Source: Bacteroidales bacterium UBA5266
GTDB lineage: Bacteria; Bacteroidota; Bacteroidia; Bacteroidales; WCHB1-69
Length of the DNA stretch: 13,123 bases
Direction: 5' to 3'
Assembly (NCBI GenBank): GCA_002411545.1
Contig: DHTG01000002.1
Span: 2,034 to 15,156, forward strand
Made by a program: the position numbers and the translations under genes. The notes under the pieces are model-generated. The model made no database searches. It saw nothing but the letters and a program-made list of their open reading frames with translations, and had not been told where the DNA came from. The stretch's first letter is position 1. Each line of letters opens with the position of its first letter. Positions 1 to 9,764 of this stretch are shown here, piece by piece.

Positions 1-184
1 TCTCGATAATATGCGCATTATTTTTTAATTTCATGCGCATTTTGTTATTTGAACTATATTTGTTTTATAAGACAAACTGCTTTTCAATTTAAACAGCCTT
101 TATTAGTGAAATAAACAACATGATTTAGGTATAAATGATAGATGGTTTTGGTTAATGTAGGAGGAGTATATTCTCTTTTTATAA
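1..184. other. Left-edge intergenic region, no gene seen
   Basis: This A/T-rich stretch lies downstream of the YitT-family gene, whose stop codon is at 185-187. I find no convincing reading frame on either strand. The longest open stretch (plus strand, about 3-92) has no flanking support. The self-complementary octamer ATGCGCAT occurs twice, at 11-18 and 33-40. No classical hairpin plus T-run was found just after the YitT stop codon, so where that transcript ends is unclear. Confidence 0.6.
11..40. repeat. Pair of ATGCGCAT palindromes
   Basis: Two copies of the 8-bp palindrome ATGCGCAT (11-18 and 33-40) are separated by 14 A/T-rich bases, 22 bp from start to start. Because each copy is self-complementary, the pair can be read as a direct repeat (ATGCGCATT, 9 bp) or as the arms of a hairpin with a 14-nt loop. 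No T-run typical of an intrinsic terminator follows on the minus strand. It could be a paired binding site for a regulator of a gene lying left of the window, but this is inference only. Confidence 0.35.
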
Positions 185-1117
185 TTATTCCATTGCCTTG
201 GCTTTGAGTGGCGTGAATCCTTCGCCGAGGGTGTCGGTGGCATCTAAGACGGAAAGGAAGGCTTTGGCATCGATTTCGTGTACGAAATGAATAAGCTGTG
301 GCAGTTGCTTGCGTGAAATGGTAGTGTAAATGATTCTTTTTTCGGTACGGTTATACATACCTTCGCCGTGTAGAAAGGTGCCTCCTCGATTTAAATTTTT
401 CAAAATACAAGTTTTAATTTCTTCGTATTTATCGGAAATGATGATAACCGTTTTACTGGATGCAAATCCGGCAATGACTTTATCGACCACTAATCCGGTT
501 ACGTAAATGATAAGCCAGGAATATAAAGGAATTGTCCAATCGTCGAAAGCGATGAGCGCTCCCAACACAATGATGGAATCAACTACAATGAGAATTGTAC
601 CTAAGGGGATGTGTTTTAGATATTTCCCTACAATAGTTGCAATGATGTCGGTGCCGCCCGATGTGGCCCTTGTTTTGAAAATAAGTCCTAATCCTAAACC
701 GATAAAAACACCTCCGCATAGAGCGATGATGAAATTTGCAGCCGGGTCGGGAATGGTGGGATTGTTCGCCAATGCAATCAAAGGATTGTAACCATAAATT
801 TTTTCGAGCAAGGTAATAAAGCCTGATAAGGATACGATGCCTACTACGGTTTTCATGCCGAATTTAGGTCCCAACCATACTGTGCCTATGATTAGTAAGG
901 GAATATCGAGTGCGATGCCCGATAAACCGATAGGAAAACCAAACACATGGTGCAGTATGATAGCAATACCATATACGCCTCCGGGAGCAAGTTTTAAAGG
1001 AGAAACAAAGACTACAAAGCCAACAGCCATGATAAACGTGCCAAGCAAAATCATGCTGTAATCCTTTGCCATTTGCTTTGGACTAAGCTTTTCGCCGGAG
1101 AAAAACTTGAATTTCAT
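185..1117 (-). CDS. YitT family membrane protein with C-terminal DUF2179
   Basis: This is a 310-residue integral membrane protein of the YitT family, a widespread group whose transported substrate, if any, is not established. About six hydrophobic segments can be seen: roughly residues 21-39, 47-58, 65-82, 90-104, 127-147 and 172-215, the last probably forming two helices. The family signatures are SPLKLAPGG near residues 39-47 and RATSGGTDIIA at 150-160. After the last helix, residues 222-302 match the soluble DUF2179 domain, with RGGTF, the segment KRIIYTTISR and the ending DTLGEGF. Length and architecture are typical and the gene looks intact. The ATG at 1117 is preceded by an A/T-rich leader without a Shine-Dalgarno sequence. 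A terminator at 1154-1187 separates it from the rpoC-DUF3467 genes, so it is probably transcribed on its own. Family assignment is secure; function is unknown. Confidence 0.9.
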   Translation of the reverse strand: MKFKFFSGEKLSPKQMAKDYSMILLGTFIMAVGFVVFVSPLKLAPGGVYGIAIILHHVFGFPIGLSGIALDIPLLIIGTVWLGPKFGMKTVVGIVSLSGFITLLEKIYGYNPLIALANNPTIPDPAANFIIALCGGVFIGLGLGLIFKTRATSGGTDIIATIVGKYLKHIPLGTILIVVDSIIVLGALIAFDDWTIPLYSWLIIYVTGLVVDKVIAGFASSKTVIIISDKYEEIKTCILKNLNRGGTFLHGEGMYNRTEKRIIYTTISRKQLPQLIHFVHEIDAKAFLSVLDATDTLGEGFTPLKAKAME

Positions 1118-1153
1118 ATTAGTTAATTTTAATTGCTACTATATCTATGATAG

Positions 1154-1187
1154 AAAAAAAAGAGATACTTAGAAGCATCTCTTTTTA
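1154..1187 (-). terminator. Intrinsic terminator after the rpoBC-DUF3467 genes
   Basis: On the minus strand AAAAAGAGAT (1186-1177) pairs perfectly with ATCTCTTTTT (1166-1157) around a 10-nt loop, and the T-run continues to 1154 to give eight Ts. It begins 20 nt after the DUF3467 stop codon. The flanking A and T tracts could make it partly bidirectional. It probably ends the long ribosomal protein/RNA polymerase transcript, although the stem core is only GAGAT/ATCTC, so read-through into the YitT gene is possible. Confidence 0.75.
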
Positions 1188-1195
1188 TGGTTGAT

Positions 1196-1208
1196 CAAAC
1201 ATATGTTT
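1196..1208 (-). promoter_or_regulatory. Possible promoter -7 element overlapping a 12-bp palindrome
   Basis: The minus strand reads TATGTTTG (1203-1196), which fits the Bacteroidota primary sigma factor -7 consensus TAnnTTTG. It lies inside a perfect palindrome, AAACATATGTTT (1197-1208), that touches the DUF3467 stop codon (1207-1209). No TTTG -33 element is visible at the usual distance upstream. If real, it could start a YitT transcript whose leader would include the terminator hairpin at 1154-1187. A chance match is quite possible. Confidence 0.25.
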
Positions 1209-1518
1209 ATGCTTCGCCCTGACTTTTTCCTAATTGAATGGGAATGCCTTTCATGGGATCGAAGTCGTTAATTTTACCATGAAATGATTCGAATCGTTTG
1301 ATATTGTCTTCTAAAGCGAGCAACAAACGTTTGGCGTGTTGCGGTGTAAGGATAATCCGTGATTTAACCTTACCTTTGGGAACACCCGGCATAAGCGATA
1401 CGAAGTCGACGATAAATTCAGAATTAGAATGAGTAATGATGGCTAAATTTGAATATATACCTTCTGCAACCTCGTCACTTAGTGCGATATCGATTTTTTG
1501 TTCTTTATTCTGTTCCAT
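1207..1518 (-). CDS. DUF3467 domain-containing protein
   Basis: This is a 103-residue soluble protein with no signal peptide or membrane segment. It matches the DUF3467 family: the GIYSNLAIITHSNSEFIVDF stretch (residues 20-39) is followed by RIILTPQHAKRLLLALEDN (54-72), the pattern I recognise for the family, and then a short, less conserved tail. Function is not known. Its ATG starts 1 nt after the rpoC stop (TAA-T-ATG), so ribosomes finishing rpoC can probably reinitiate on it, and no separate promoter is visible. In Bacteroidales I know, a DUF3467 gene commonly follows rpoC, which suggests a role tied to RNA polymerase or its expression, but that is inference from position. A probable terminator lies just downstream. 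Confidence 0.88.
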   Translation of the reverse strand: MEQNKEQKIDIALSDEVAEGIYSNLAIITHSNSEFIVDFVSLMPGVPKGKVKSRIILTPQHAKRLLLALEDNIKRFESFHGKINDFDPMKGIPIQLGKSQGEA

Positions 1519-1519
1519 A

Positions 1520-4500
1520 TTAGTTAGTTGATTTTGATGCCATTAAACTTTGATATTCTTCCATTGACCCAACAATGATGTTTTCATATTCTTTCAAACC
1601 GGTGCCGCTGGGGATAAGATGGCCTACTATGACATTTTCTTTCAGCCCTTCCAATTCATCGGATTTGGCATGTATGGAAGCTTCGGTTAAGATTTTAGTG
1701 GTTTCTTGGAAAGAAGCTGCCGAAATCCAACTGAATGTTTGCAGGGATGCTCGTGTAATACCTTGTAGTATCTGACGGCTGGTTGCCGGTTGAGCATCTC
1801 TGACTTCCATTTGACGTTTATCTTGACGTTTTAAATATGAATTTTCATCGCGTAGTTCACGAACGGAAACAATCTGACCGTTTTGATATTTCGTTGATTC
1901 ACCGTTATCAGTGATGATTTTTTTATCCCAAATATTGTCGTTTTCTTCGTGGAATTCTTGTTTATTTACTAATTCTCCTTCAAGGAAACGCGTATCGCCC
2001 GGATCGATGATTTCAACTTTACGCATCATTTGACGTACAATCACTTCAAAATGCTTATCATTGATTTTAACTCCTTGTAAACGATACACTTCTTGTATTT
2101 CATTGACAAGATATTCTTGTACTTGCATAGGGCCTCGTATGGCTAAGATATCGGAAGGAGTAAGTGCACCTTCGGATAAGGGGTTGCCTGCATGTACGAA
2201 GTCGTTTTCTTGCGCTAATATTTGCTTGGAAGTAGGGATAAGGTATTTCTTTTCTTCTCCGGTTTTAGATGTGATGATTACTTCTCTTTGACCGCGTTTT
2301 AGTTTCTTACTAAATGATACAATGCCATCAATTTCAGATACAACAGCAGGGTCGGAGGGGTTTCTTGCTTCGAATAATTCCGTAACACGAGGTAATCCTC
2401 CGGTGATATCGCCCGATTTACCGAATGTACGCGGTATTTTAACAAGCACATTACCGGCTTTAATCATATCTTTATCATTTACTTCTATACGAGCTCCAAC
2501 CGGTAAGTCGTATTCTTTGATTACTTCATCAAATTCATTGAGTATTTTAATGGAAGGATTTTTAGTTTTCTGACGACTTTCGATGATGATTTTAGAAGTC
2601 ATACCGGTTTGATCGTCGGTTTCGGTACGGTAGGTTAAGGATTCGATAATATTATCGAAGGAGATCTTACCTGAAACTTCGGAAATGATGAGTGCATTGA
2701 AAGCTTCCCAATCAGCAATACGTTCTCCTTTAGCAACTTCATCGCCTGAATTTTTGTAAAGGAAAGCCCCGTAAGGAATGTGATTTGTTGTAAGTATGAT
2801 ACGCGTCGATTTATCCAAAATACGCATTTCTGCCGACCGGCCAACAACTCTTTTGCATGCTATACCGTCTTTTTCAATGTTAATAGAACGTAATTCGTCG
2901 ATTTCAATGATACCGTTGTATTTTGCTTGTATGCTGTTTTGGATACTTAAGTTTCCGGCCACACCACCCACGTGGAAGGTACGTAATGTCAACTGCGTAC
3001 CCGGTTCGCCAATGGATTGAGCCGCAATAACACCGACGGCTTCCCCGCGTTGCACCATTTTAGAGGTAGCTAAGTTACGTCCGTAGCATTTAGCACATAC
3101 TCCGTGTTTGGATTCGCAGGTTAGTACCGAACGAATTTCCATTTCTTCAATCCCTGAGTCTTCAATTTGATGACTGATTTCTTCTGTCAATTCATCTCCG
3201 GCTTTCACAATGAGTTCTCCGGTTTTAGGATGATAAATATCGTGGAGGGTAGTACGTCCTAATATTCTATCGTATAAAGATTCAACCACATTGTCATTCT
3301 TTTTAAGAGAGCCTACCAACAGCCCTCTGAGGGTGCCGCAATCTTCTTCTGAGATAATTACATCGTGAGCCACATCCACCAAACGTCGTGTCAGGTAGCC
3401 GGCATCGGCCGTTTTAAGAGCCGTATCGGCAAGCCCTTTACGTGCACCGTGTGTAGAGATAAAGTATTCCAATACCGACAAGCCTTCTTTAAAGTTGGAT
3501 AGAATGGGATTTTCAATGATTTCGCCACCAACAGCACCTGCTTTGGTGGGTTTTGCCATTAAACCACGCATGCCCGATAACTGGCGAATTTGTTCTTGTG
3601 AACCACGAGCCCCTGAGTCGAGCATCATGTAGACGGGATTAAAGCCGTTTCGATTATTTGCCAATTTTTCAAGTAAAACTCGACTTAATCGTGCATTGGT
3701 ATGTGTCCAAATATCGATGATTTGATTATAGCGTTCATTGCCGGTGATGAGTCCGCCGTGATAGTTCATCATAACTTCATCTACTTGTTTATTGGCTTCG
3801 TCTATCAATTTTGCTTTTTCTTCCGGGATGATTACATCGCCTAAGTTGAAGGACAAGCCGCCTTTAAATGCCATTTGGAAACCCATATCTTTGATATCGT
3901 CTAAGAATTTGGCAGTTTTGGCTGTACCGGTTCTTTTAAGGATGTTTCCGATAATATCGCGCAATGATTTCTTAGTCAATAGTTCATTTATATAAGGAAA
4001 TCCTTTGGGTACTACTTGATTAAATAGTATTCGACCTACTGTAGTTTCAATCATTTCGAATTTACCATCACCATTGAGGTCGACTTTACATTTAATGCAA
4101 GCATTGAGATGAACTTTATTTTCATTATATGCCATGATAACCTCTTCGGGGGCATAAAATATTTTATTTTCACCTTTAACACTTTGGATTTCGTTTGAAC
4201 GTAATTCTTTAGTAATATAATATAATCCCAACACCATATCTTGCGAAGGTACGGTAATAGGTGCACCATTGGCTGAATTCAAGATGTTATGAGAAGCAAG
4301 CATAAGTAATTGTGCTTCCAATATAGCTGCATTGCCTAGAGGTACGTGTACTGCCATTTGGTCGCCGTCGAAGTCAGCATTAAAAGCGGTACAAGCTAAA
4401 GGATGTAAACGAATGGCTTTTCCTTCCACTAATTTTGGTTGAAAAGCCTGAATACCTAATCGGTGCAGGGTAGGAGCACGGTTCAACAGCACGGGATGTC

Positions 4501-5791
4501 CTTTTAGAATGTTTTCTAAAATATCCCATACGACGGCATCTTTTCTATCGACAATTTTCTTAGCTGATTTGACGGTTTTAACGATACCTCTTTCAAGCAT
4601 TTTGCGAATAATGAAAGGCTTAAATAGTTCCGAAGCCATGTCTTTTGGTAATCCGCATTCGTTTAATCGAAGTTCAGGACCTACTACAATTACGGAACGA
4701 CCCGAATAGTCGACACGTTTTCCTAATAAGTTTTGACGGAAACGACCTTGTTTTCCTTTTAAACTATCGGATAATGATTTCAAGGCTCTAGTATCGGATT
4801 TATAGGCATTCGTTTTACGTGAGTTGTCGAAGAGTGAGTCGACAGCTTCTTGGAGCATACGTTTTTCGTTACGCATAATCACATCCGGAGCTTTGATATC
4901 CATGAGTCGTTTCAGACGATTGTTACGGATAATGACTCTACGATATAGTTCATTTAAATCCGAAGTAGCAAAACGTCCACCATCCAAAGGTACTAAAGGA
5001 CGAAGTTCGGGTGGCATCACGGGAATGACTTTTAATATCATCCATTCGGGACGATTTTCAATACGTTTACGACTATCTCTGAAGGCTTCGAAAACGTGTA
5101 GACGTTTTAAGATGTCTTGTTTTCTTTGTTGGGATGTTTCGTTATTGGCACGGTGGCGTAGTTCATAAGATTCTTTATCGATATCAATTTGAAGAATGAT
5201 ATCTTGAATGGCTTCGGCTCCCATTTTAGCGATAAACTTATTGGGGTCAGAGTCTTCCAAAAGGTTGTTTTCTTTGGGAAGTTTTTCAAGCACTTCGAAA
5301 TATTCTTCTTCGGATAATAAATCTAATTTCTTTATTCCTAGCTCTTCGGCTAACCCACTTTGAATGACCACAAATTTTTCAAAATAAATAACCGCTTCCA
5401 GTGCTTTGGAGGGCATACCTACAAACGCCCCTAATTTATTGGGCAGTGATTTAAAAAACCAAATATGTGCAATGGGTATCACGAGTTGAATATGACCCAT
5501 ACGTTCTCTTCTGACTTTACGTTCGGTTACTTCAACACCGCAATGGTCGCAAACGATACCTTTATAACGAATACGTTTATATTTACCGCAATGGCATTCC
5601 CAATCTTTCACGGGGCCGAATATGCGTTCACAAAACAAACCGTCGCGCTCAGCTTTATATGTACGATAGTTAATGGTTTCAGGCTTTGTTACTTCTCCTT
5701 TCGATTGTTCGAAAATCGATTCGGGAGAGGCTAAGCTAATGGTGATTTTTGCGAAATCTTTTCTTAAATTATTGTCTTTTCTGAAAGCCAT
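1520..5791 (-). CDS. rpoC: DNA-directed RNA polymerase subunit beta'
   Basis: This 1423-residue beta' subunit forms the clamp and half of the active site of RNA polymerase. The first zinc site has Cys66, Cys68, Cys81 and Cys84. The catalytic loop NADFDGD is at residues 471-477, with the Mg-binding Asp473, Asp475 and Asp477. The F-loop region ([20 protein letters not shown], about 724-743) and the bridge helix (about 770-810) are intact. The second zinc site has Cys818, Cys892, Cys899 and Cys902. The trigger loop begins near 921 ([20 protein letters not shown]) and is interrupted by an SI3-like insertion of about 180 residues (roughly 946-1130), as in E. coli; [16 protein letters not shown] resumes the core at 1128-1143. 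The C-terminus contains [11 protein letters not shown] and [14 protein letters not shown]. Full length and intact. It lies 54 nt after rpoB with no visible promoter or hairpin between, so the two are probably co-transcribed. Confidence 0.99.
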   Translation of the reverse strand: MAFRKDNNLRKDFAKITISLASPESIFEQSKGEVTKPETINYRTYKAERDGLFCERIFGPVKDWECHCGKYKRIRYKGIVCDHCGVEVTERKVRRERMGHIQLVIPIAHIWFFKSLPNKLGAFVGMPSKALEAVIYFEKFVVIQSGLAEELGIKKLDLLSEEEYFEVLEKLPKENNLLEDSDPNKFIAKMGAEAIQDIILQIDIDKESYELRHRANNETSQQRKQDILKRLHVFEAFRDSRKRIENRPEWMILKVIPVMPPELRPLVPLDGGRFATSDLNELYRRVIIRNNRLKRLMDIKAPDVIMRNEKRMLQEAVDSLFDNSRKTNAYKSDTRALKSLSDSLKGKQGRFRQNLLGKRVDYSGRSVIVVGPELRLNECGLPKDMASELFKPFIIRKMLERGIVKTVKSAKKIVDRKDAVVWDILENILKGHPVLLNRAPTLHRLGIQAFQPKLVEGKAIRLHPLACTAFNADFDGDQMAVHVPLGNAAILEAQLLMLASHNILNSANGAPITVPSQDMVLGLYYITKELRSNEIQSVKGENKIFYAPEEVIMAYNENKVHLNACIKCKVDLNGDGKFEMIETTVGRILFNQVVPKGFPYINELLTKKSLRDIIGNILKRTGTAKTAKFLDDIKDMGFQMAFKGGLSFNLGDVIIPEEKAKLIDEANKQVDEVMMNYHGGLITGNERYNQIIDIWTHTNARLSRVLLEKLANNRNGFNPVYMMLDSGARGSQEQIRQLSGMRGLMAKPTKAGAVGGEIIENPILSNFKEGLSVLEYFISTHGARKGLADTALKTADAGYLTRRLVDVAHDVIISEEDCGTLRGLLVGSLKKNDNVVESLYDRILGRTTLHDIYHPKTGELIVKAGDELTEEISHQIEDSGIEEMEIRSVLTCESKHGVCAKCYGRNLATSKMVQRGEAVGVIAAQSIGEPGTQLTLRTFHVGGVAGNLSIQNSIQAKYNGIIEIDELRSINIEKDGIACKRVVGRSAEMRILDKSTRIILTTNHIPYGAFLYKNSGDEVAKGERIADWEAFNALIISEVSGKISFDNIIESLTYRTETDDQTGMTSKIIIESRQKTKNPSIKILNEFDEVIKEYDLPVGARIEVNDKDMIKAGNVLVKIPRTFGKSGDITGGLPRVTELFEARNPSDPAVVSEIDGIVSFSKKLKRGQREVIITSKTGEEKKYLIPTSKQILAQENDFVHAGNPLSEGALTPSDILAIRGPMQVQEYLVNEIQEVYRLQGVKINDKHFEVIVRQMMRKVEIIDPGDTRFLEGELVNKQEFHEENDNIWDKKIITDNGESTKYQNGQIVSVRELRDENSYLKRQDKRQMEVRDAQPATSRQILQGITRASLQTFSWISAASFQETTKILTEASIHAKSDELEGLKENVIVGHLIPSGTGLKEYENIIVGSMEEYQSLMASKSTN

Positions 5792-5845
5792 GAGTTATAT
5801 TTTTGTATATAAATTCAATATTAAATTAAACATAAAATCGGTGTA

Positions 5846-8800
5846 TTATTCAAAGCTTACGTTTAAGCATAAACTTCTTAGTTCATTCACCAATACATTA
5901 AATGATTCGGGCAGGTTAGGAACCGGCATATTTTCGCCTTTTACGATGGCTTCGTATGCTTTGGCTCTACCTACTACGTCGTCGGATTTCACCGTTAAGA
6001 TTTCCTGGAGTATGTTGGCTGCACCGAAAGCTTCGAGTGCCCATACTTCCATTTCACCAAAACGTTGTCCGCCAAATTGCGCTTTACCGCCCAAAGGTTG
6101 TTGGGTGATTAAAGAATAAGGTCCGATGGAACGTGCGTGCATTTTATCATCTACTAAATGATGCAACTTAAACATATAAATATATCCAACAGTAACGGGT
6201 TGTTCAAAACGTTCGCCGGTTCCGCCGTCGTATAAGTAAACACTGCCATTTTCGGGAAGATTGGCTTTTTTAAGGTATTGGTTTACCTCTTCGGTTGTAG
6301 CACCATCGAAGATAGGAGAACTAAATGTTACATCCAATTTTTTACCGGCCCATCCTAAAATGGTTTCGTAAATCTGACCTATATTCATACGGGAAGGAAC
6401 TCCTAATGGGTTAAGAACAATGTCGACCGGTGTTCCGTCTTCCATAAAGGGCATGTCTTCTTCGCGTACGATGCGTGCAACGATACCTTTATTACCGTGT
6501 CGTCCGGCCATTTTATCCCCAATTTTGAGTTTACGTTTGTTGGCAATATATACTTTCGCCATTTGTATGATACCGGCAGGAAGTTCATCGCCTATGGTTA
6601 TGGCAAACTTTTTACGCGTGTATTGAGAAGTCAATACCCTGAGTTTCTCATTGTAGTTATGTACTACTTGAGCTACTTGTGCATTGACTTTATTATCGGA
6701 AGTCCAATTGGAAAGTATAACCGTATTAAAATCAACGGTAGATAATGCTTTTTGTGAAAATTTGGGTCCTTTGGGAATGAAGATATTTTTAGCGTTGTCC
6801 ATCACCCCATGGGATAATTTTCCGTCTAATATTTTATAAAGTTTAGTAATTAATTTTTCTTTAAGGGCGTCACTTTCCTTTTGGAATTGGGCTTCAATAT
6901 CTTTAATAGAATCTTTTTCTTTGATTTTTCCTTTTCGGGTTTTAACCATACGAGAAAAAAGACGATTGTCTAACACTATACCTTCCATGCTGGGAGGTGC
7001 TTTTAAGGAAGCATCTTTCACATCACCGGCTTTATCACCGAAGATAGCACGTAATAATTTTTCTTCCGGTGTGGGATAAGATTCTCCTTTTGGAGTGATT
7101 TTCCCGATTAATATATCTCCTTCTTTCACATGAGCTCCAATACGTATAATACCGTTTTCATCAAGGTCTTTGGTTACTTCGGTACTTACGTTAGGGATAT
7201 CGTTGGTTAATTCTTCAATACCACGTTTGGTATCACGTACTTCGAGGGTAAATTCTTCGATGTGAATGGATGTAAAGATATCTTGTTTAACTACTTTTTC
7301 GGAAATTACAATAGCATCTTCAAAGTTGTAGCCTTTCCAGGGCATAAAGGCAACCATTAGGTTTTTGCCCAAAGCCAATTCGCCGTTTTTAGTACCATAT
7401 CCTTCTGTTAGTACTTGACCTTTAACAACTTTTTGTCCTTTCTTTACAATAGGTTGAAGGTTGATGGTTGTACTTTGATTGGTTCGTTGGAACTTAGTTA
7501 GCCAATAAATTTTTACATTCGAATCGAAGCTTACCAATTCTTCTTTTGTCGATTGATTGTATTTGATGCGAATTTGTGATGCATCTACGTATTCTATTTC
7601 ACCATCTGCTTCAGCATATACTTGAGAACGAGAGCATCGAGCAACAGTTTCTTCTATACCTGTGCCAACGATAGGAGTTTCTGATTTCAACAAGGGAACG
7701 GCTTGGCGCATCATGTTTGATCCCATCAAAGCACGGTTAGCATCGTCATGTTCCAAGAATGGAATTAAGGAGGCTGCTATAGAGGCTATTTGGTTAGGAG
7801 CAATATCAATGGCGTTTAATTCGGTTGGATCAACGATAGGATAATCGGCCGTTTTTCGAGCTTTGATTTTCTGATTGGTAAATTCACCCGTTGTTTTGTC
7901 GAAAGGTTCAGTAGCTTGTGCTATGGTTAATTCTTCTTCTTCTTCAGCGGTAAGATATTCCATAGGTTGGTTTAGTAATATTTTCCCGTTTTCAACCTTA
8001 CGATAGGGAGTTTCAATAAAACCTAAACGGTTTATTTTGGCATAAACACAGAGTGAAGAAATAAGTCCGATGTTTGGACCTTCCGGTGTTTCGATAGTAC
8101 ATAAACGACCATAGTGTGTAAAGTGGACGTCGCGAACTTCAAACCCTGCTCTTTCCCTGGATAAACCACCTTGTCCTAAGGCCGAAATTCTACGTTTATG
8201 TGTAATTTCCGCTAAAGGATTGGTTTGATCCATGAATTGTGAAAGGGCATTTGTGCCAAAGAAGGAATTGATGACTGATGATAATGTCTTTGCATTTATC
8301 AAGTCAGCAGGAGTAAAGAGTTCGTTATCGCGAACATTCATACGATCGCGTATGGTTCTAGCCATACGATTTAGCCCTACACTGAATTGATTTGACAATT
8401 GTTCGCCAACAGTTCTTACCCGACGATTGCTCAAGTGGTCAATATCATCAACTTCTTCTTTTGCATTGATCAATTCAATTAAATGCTTGATAATGCATAT
8501 GATATCTTCTTTTGTTAAGATGCGAATATCGGGGGAGGTGTTTAGGTTTAATTTTTTATTAATACGATACCTACCCATTTCTCCCAAATCATATCTTTTT
8601 TCAGAAAAGAATAACTTATCTAAGGTTGAGCGAGCTGTTTCTTCGTCGGGAGGAGCTGCACTCCTCAATTGAAAATAAATATACTCAATAGCTTGTTTTT
8701 CTGAATTGGCAGGGTCTTTTTGTAAGGTGTTAAATATGATGGAATAATCGGAAGAGGATTCTTCTTCTTTATGCAATAAAACAGATTTAATACCATTGTT

Positions 8801-9649
8801 TACGATAATATGTATATGTTTTTCTTCCAGTATAGTTTCTCTTTCGATCAGGATTTCTGTACGTGGTATAGTAACCACTTCGCCTGTCTCTTCATCGACA
8901 AAATCCTCATTCCAGGACCTAACAACTCTGGCGGCTAATTTTTGACCGATTAATTTTTTTAAGTTTGTTTTGGTAGCTTTTTCTTCTTTAGCCATATTAA
9001 AAATGGTTAGGATATCTTTATCGGTTTCATATCCTATGGCACGAAGTAAAGTAGTTACTGGCAGTTTTTTCTTACGGTCGATGTAAGCATACATCACGTT
9101 CGAAATATCGGTAGTAAATTCTATCCAGGACCCTCTAAAAGGAATGATACGAGCTGAATACAATTTAGTCCCATTTGTATGGTATGATTTTCCGAAAAAT
9201 ACTCCCGGTGAACGATGCAATTGCGAAACAACTACTCTTTCAGCTCCGTTAATGATAAAGGTTCCTTTTTCAGTCATATAGGGGACTAAGCCCAAATATA
9301 CTTCTTGTATGATAGTTTCGAAATCTTCATGATCCACATCCGTGCAATAAAGCTTTAATTTAGCTTTAAGTGGAACACTGTAGGTTAAGCCTCTTTCAAT
9401 ACATTCAGTAACCGAATAACGGGGAGCATCGATAAAATAATCTAAAAATTCAAGGACAAAACTATTTTGTGTATCGGTAATAGGAAAGTTTTCTTCGAAA
9501 ACTTTATACAATCCTTCTTTACATCTTAATTCAGGGTTTGTATTAACTTGAAAAAAATCTTTGAAAGATTGCAATTGAATATCCAAAAAGTCAGGATATT
9601 CAGTGTGAGCCGTGGAGGCAAAGCTTATTCGTTTAGTATTATTAACCAA
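5846..9649 (-). CDS. rpoB: DNA-directed RNA polymerase subunit beta
   Basis: This 1267-residue beta subunit is close to the usual Bacteroidales length. Recognisable blocks include [24 protein letters not shown] sequence near 132-151, the rifampicin region (463-495), [10 protein letters not shown] (521-530), the [18 protein letters not shown] block (763-780), [12 protein letters not shown] (1044-1055, with Lys1046 and Lys1054 matching the NTP-contacting lysines of E. coli), and a C-terminal block (about 1180-1215) that binds beta'. An SI2-like lysine-rich insertion lies at roughly 900-1010. The start codon is TTG (9649-9647): an in-frame TAA lies 15 nt upstream (9664-9662), the first internal Met is residue 125, and the TTG matches the usual Bacteroides N-terminus. 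Two normally conserved prolines bordering the rifampicin pocket are Gln493 and Thr518, while the main rifampicin-contact residues keep their wild-type identities. Confidence 0.99.
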   Translation of the reverse strand: MVNNTKRISFASTAHTEYPDFLDIQLQSFKDFFQVNTNPELRCKEGLYKVFEENFPITDTQNSFVLEFLDYFIDAPRYSVTECIERGLTYSVPLKAKLKLYCTDVDHEDFETIIQEVYLGLVPYMTEKGTFIINGAERVVVSQLHRSPGVFFGKSYHTNGTKLYSARIIPFRGSWIEFTTDISNVMYAYIDRKKKLPVTTLLRAIGYETDKDILTIFNMAKEEKATKTNLKKLIGQKLAARVVRSWNEDFVDEETGEVVTIPRTEILIERETILEEKHIHIIVNNGIKSVLLHKEEESSSDYSIIFNTLQKDPANSEKQAIEYIYFQLRSAAPPDEETARSTLDKLFFSEKRYDLGEMGRYRINKKLNLNTSPDIRILTKEDIICIIKHLIELINAKEEVDDIDHLSNRRVRTVGEQLSNQFSVGLNRMARTIRDRMNVRDNELFTPADLINAKTLSSVINSFFGTNALSQFMDQTNPLAEITHKRRISALGQGGLSRERAGFEVRDVHFTHYGRLCTIETPEGPNIGLISSLCVYAKINRLGFIETPYRKVENGKILLNQPMEYLTAEEEEELTIAQATEPFDKTTGEFTNQKIKARKTADYPIVDPTELNAIDIAPNQIASIAASLIPFLEHDDANRALMGSNMMRQAVPLLKSETPIVGTGIEETVARCSRSQVYAEADGEIEYVDASQIRIKYNQSTKEELVSFDSNVKIYWLTKFQRTNQSTTINLQPIVKKGQKVVKGQVLTEGYGTKNGELALGKNLMVAFMPWKGYNFEDAIVISEKVVKQDIFTSIHIEEFTLEVRDTKRGIEELTNDIPNVSTEVTKDLDENGIIRIGAHVKEGDILIGKITPKGESYPTPEEKLLRAIFGDKAGDVKDASLKAPPSMEGIVLDNRLFSRMVKTRKGKIKEKDSIKDIEAQFQKESDALKEKLITKLYKILDGKLSHGVMDNAKNIFIPKGPKFSQKALSTVDFNTVILSNWTSDNKVNAQVAQVVHNYNEKLRVLTSQYTRKKFAITIGDELPAGIIQMAKVYIANKRKLKIGDKMAGRHGNKGIVARIVREEDMPFMEDGTPVDIVLNPLGVPSRMNIGQIYETILGWAGKKLDVTFSSPIFDGATTEEVNQYLKKANLPENGSVYLYDGGTGERFEQPVTVGYIYMFKLHHLVDDKMHARSIGPYSLITQQPLGGKAQFGGQRFGEMEVWALEAFGAANILQEILTVKSDDVVGRAKAYEAIVKGENMPVPNLPESFNVLVNELRSLCLNVSFE

Positions 9650-9706
9650 TGTTTTAGTTTTTTAATGTTTACGATAAGAAAATTTAAAGAACGTTTTAAT
9701 TTTAAA

Positions 9707-9748
9707 ATACATATAAGATTCCGATAGGTATAGGAATCTTATATGTAT
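9707..9748 (-). promoter_or_regulatory. 16-bp hairpin between rplL and rpoB (attenuator or processing site?)
   Basis: A perfect inverted repeat of 16 bp (arms 9707-9722 and 9733-9748) encloses a 10-nt loop (9723-9732). In the minus-strand RNA it starts 16 nt after the rplL stop codon, and its 3' arm runs into a short T-run followed by A/T-rich sequence. It lies in the largest gap of the rplK-rpoC cluster, 57 nt before the rpoB start. E. coli has a partial terminator and an RNase III site at this position, so a similar role in lowering rpoBC relative to L7/L12 is plausible. The stem is AT-rich and the T-run short, so complete termination is unlikely. Confidence 0.6.
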
Positions 9749-9764
9749 GAAACAGTATGATGTA

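Noticed and set aside
3..92. An open stretch on the plus strand encoding about 29 hydrophobic residues at the window edge, considered as the end of a gene.
   Set aside because: It is short and A/T-rich, so the hydrophobicity follows from base composition, and it would imply a gene running against all its neighbours.
4824..5168. A 114-codon plus-strand reading frame inside rpoC.
   Set aside because: It is an antisense shadow of a strongly conserved rpoC segment; the minus-strand frame explains the sequence fully.
5673..6119. A 148-codon plus-strand reading frame spanning the rpoB-rpoC junction.
   Set aside because: Most of it is antisense to the conserved ends of rpoB and rpoC, and its product has no recognisable motif.
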